This document shows positions 12,207 through 12,732 of a DNA stretch of 12,732 bases, in pieces. Location: NCBI GenBank assembly GCA_900542595.1, contig UQOB01000034.1, forward strand, positions 1 to 12,732, given 5' to 3'. The notes beneath the pieces were generated by a model. The model did not search any database, was not told the DNA's origin, and worked only from the letters and a program-made list of their open reading frames with translations. The position numbers and the translations under genes are program-made. The DNA comes from an uncultured Mollicutes bacterium. GTDB lineage: Bacteria > Bacillota_I > Bacilli_A > RFN20 > CAG-826. Numbering within the stretch: position 1 is the stretch's first letter; every line of letters begins with the position of its first letter.

Positions 12207-12599
12207 TTAACGCTTGCTGAATTGCGGAGCCCGCCGAGCGGCTTTGAGACCGTATTTCTTTCTTTCTTTGACTCTCGCGTTCCGAGTTAACATCCCGTGA
12301 ACTTTGAGGGTCTTACGATCTTCGTTCGCTAAGAGAAGAGCCCTAGCAATACCGAGCCGGATGGCTTCAGCTTGACCGGTGAAACCACCACCGACAACTT
12401 CCGCTTTGACGTCGTACTTATCTTCGACACCTAAGAGGGTTAAAGGTTGTTTGAGGTTTTGGACCAAGGTCGCATAAGGCATATAGCTTTCGACCGGATG
12501 GCCATTGACGGTGATGTGGCCCTTGCCACTTTCAAGATACACCCGAGCGACCGCTTTTTTCCGGCGACCGGTTCCGTAATAATTAGTTTTTTCTTTCAT
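12207..12599 (-). CDS. rpsI: Ribosomal protein S9 (uS9)
   Basis: 130 aa, exactly the usual length. S9 binds 16S rRNA in the 30S head; its basic C-terminal tail reaches the P-site tRNA. Signatures are YYGTGRRKKAVARVYL (7-22), GKGHITVNGHP, VVGGGFTGQAEAIRLGIARALL and the terminal RNARVKERKKYGLKAARRAPQFSKR, whose final Arg contacts the tRNA anticodon stem-loop. The ATG at 12599 is 6 nt after AAGGAG, which overlaps the rplM stop codon (TAAGGAG), so the two genes are translationally close. Canonical rplM-rpsI operon. Confidence 0.98.
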   Translation of the reverse strand: MKEKTNYYGTGRRKKAVARVYLESGKGHITVNGHPVESYMPYATLVQNLKQPLTLLGVEDKYDVKAEVVGGGFTGQAEAIRLGIARALLLANEDRKTLKVHGMLTRNARVKERKKYGLKAARRAPQFSKR

Positions 12600-12609
12600 G
12601 CTAAACTCC

Positions 12610-12732
12610 TTACTTTAAATCGATCACCACGGGTTTTTGCGCTTCGTGGGCGTGCTTTTCGTCTTTGTAGACGAAGAGTTTCTTAATCATTTTTCTTCCG
12701 AGCGGACCTTTCGGGAGCATGCCCCAAACCTC
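12610..12732 (-). CDS. rplM: Ribosomal protein L13 (uL13), C-terminal 40 residues
   Basis: The gene enters from the right edge; only the 3' end is present. The peptide EVWGMLPKGPLGRKMIKKLF followed by VYKDEKHAHEAQKP matches the conserved L13 C-terminus (GMLPKxxLGRxMxxxLxVYxGxxHPHxAQxP). TAA lies at 12610-12612, 10 nt before the rpsI ATG. L13 is a 50S assembly protein and rplM-rpsI is the standard pair in bacteria. Confidence 0.97.
   Translation of the reverse strand, partial: EVWGMLPKGPLGRKMIKKLFVYKDEKHAHEAQKPVVIDLK

Overview
The window looks like a chromosomal segment of a compact Firmicutes genome, probably a Bacilli/Erysipelotrichia- or Mollicutes-related lineage. The grounds are Bacilli-style promoters (several perfect TATAAT boxes), short intergenic spaces, RarA, SHMT and L13-S9 sequences of Firmicutes type, four tRNA genes with encoded CCA, and UGA used as a stop (first antiporter, 3083-3085) while Trp is UGG. 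The code is therefore standard, not the mycoplasma code. The exact lineage is inference. Most of the window is a moderate-GC core. The left end (1 to about 900) and the stretch around 7860-8390 are visibly more AT-rich and hold the accessory material.

Layout. 1-644 (minus): a two-gene operon of an XRE-type DNA-binding protein followed by a HipA/CtkA-like kinase cut by the window edge. It has a perfect 12-bp palindrome between its -35 and -10 boxes, so it looks like an autoregulated toxin-antitoxin-type module. 645-905: non-coding, with three TCTAGTAGA copies at an exact 19-bp period and the terminator of tRNA-Leu(UAG). 905-1280: tRNA-Leu and a 44-aa acidic protein with a strong ribosome binding site and its own terminator. 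1278-3090: rarA and a PaaI-type thioesterase, divergent from an interlocked promoter region. 3083-9803: three monovalent cation/proton antiporters of different types, all on the minus strand. They are separated by gpsA (plus), a tRNA operon (Ile-Val-Thr) and a 5'-truncated DUF4143 ATPase remnant. 9861-10809: a LysR regulator divergent from the third antiporter, with two T-N11-A boxes exactly 31 bp apart between them. 10876-12732 (minus): glyA, rpsI and the 3' end of rplM.

How the parts work together. The LysR gene and the third antiporter read as a regulator-target pair, comparable in layout to NhaR/NhaA. Three separate antiporters within 7 kb suggest strong selection on Na+, K+ or pH homeostasis. 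RarA (stalled forks), SHMT (one-carbon units), GpsA (glycerol-3-phosphate for phospholipids) and L13/S9 are housekeeping.

The most unusual signal is regulatory. Five genes (the HTH gene, rarA, the thioesterase, the first antiporter and gpsA) have a -10 box only 6-9 nt before the start codon and no Shine-Dalgarno sequence. This predicts leaderless or nearly leaderless mRNAs, whereas operon-internal and translation genes here have clear SD sites. No wholly new multi-gene system is evident; the best candidates for new biology are this leaderless pattern, the 19-bp repeat array and the LysR operator architecture.
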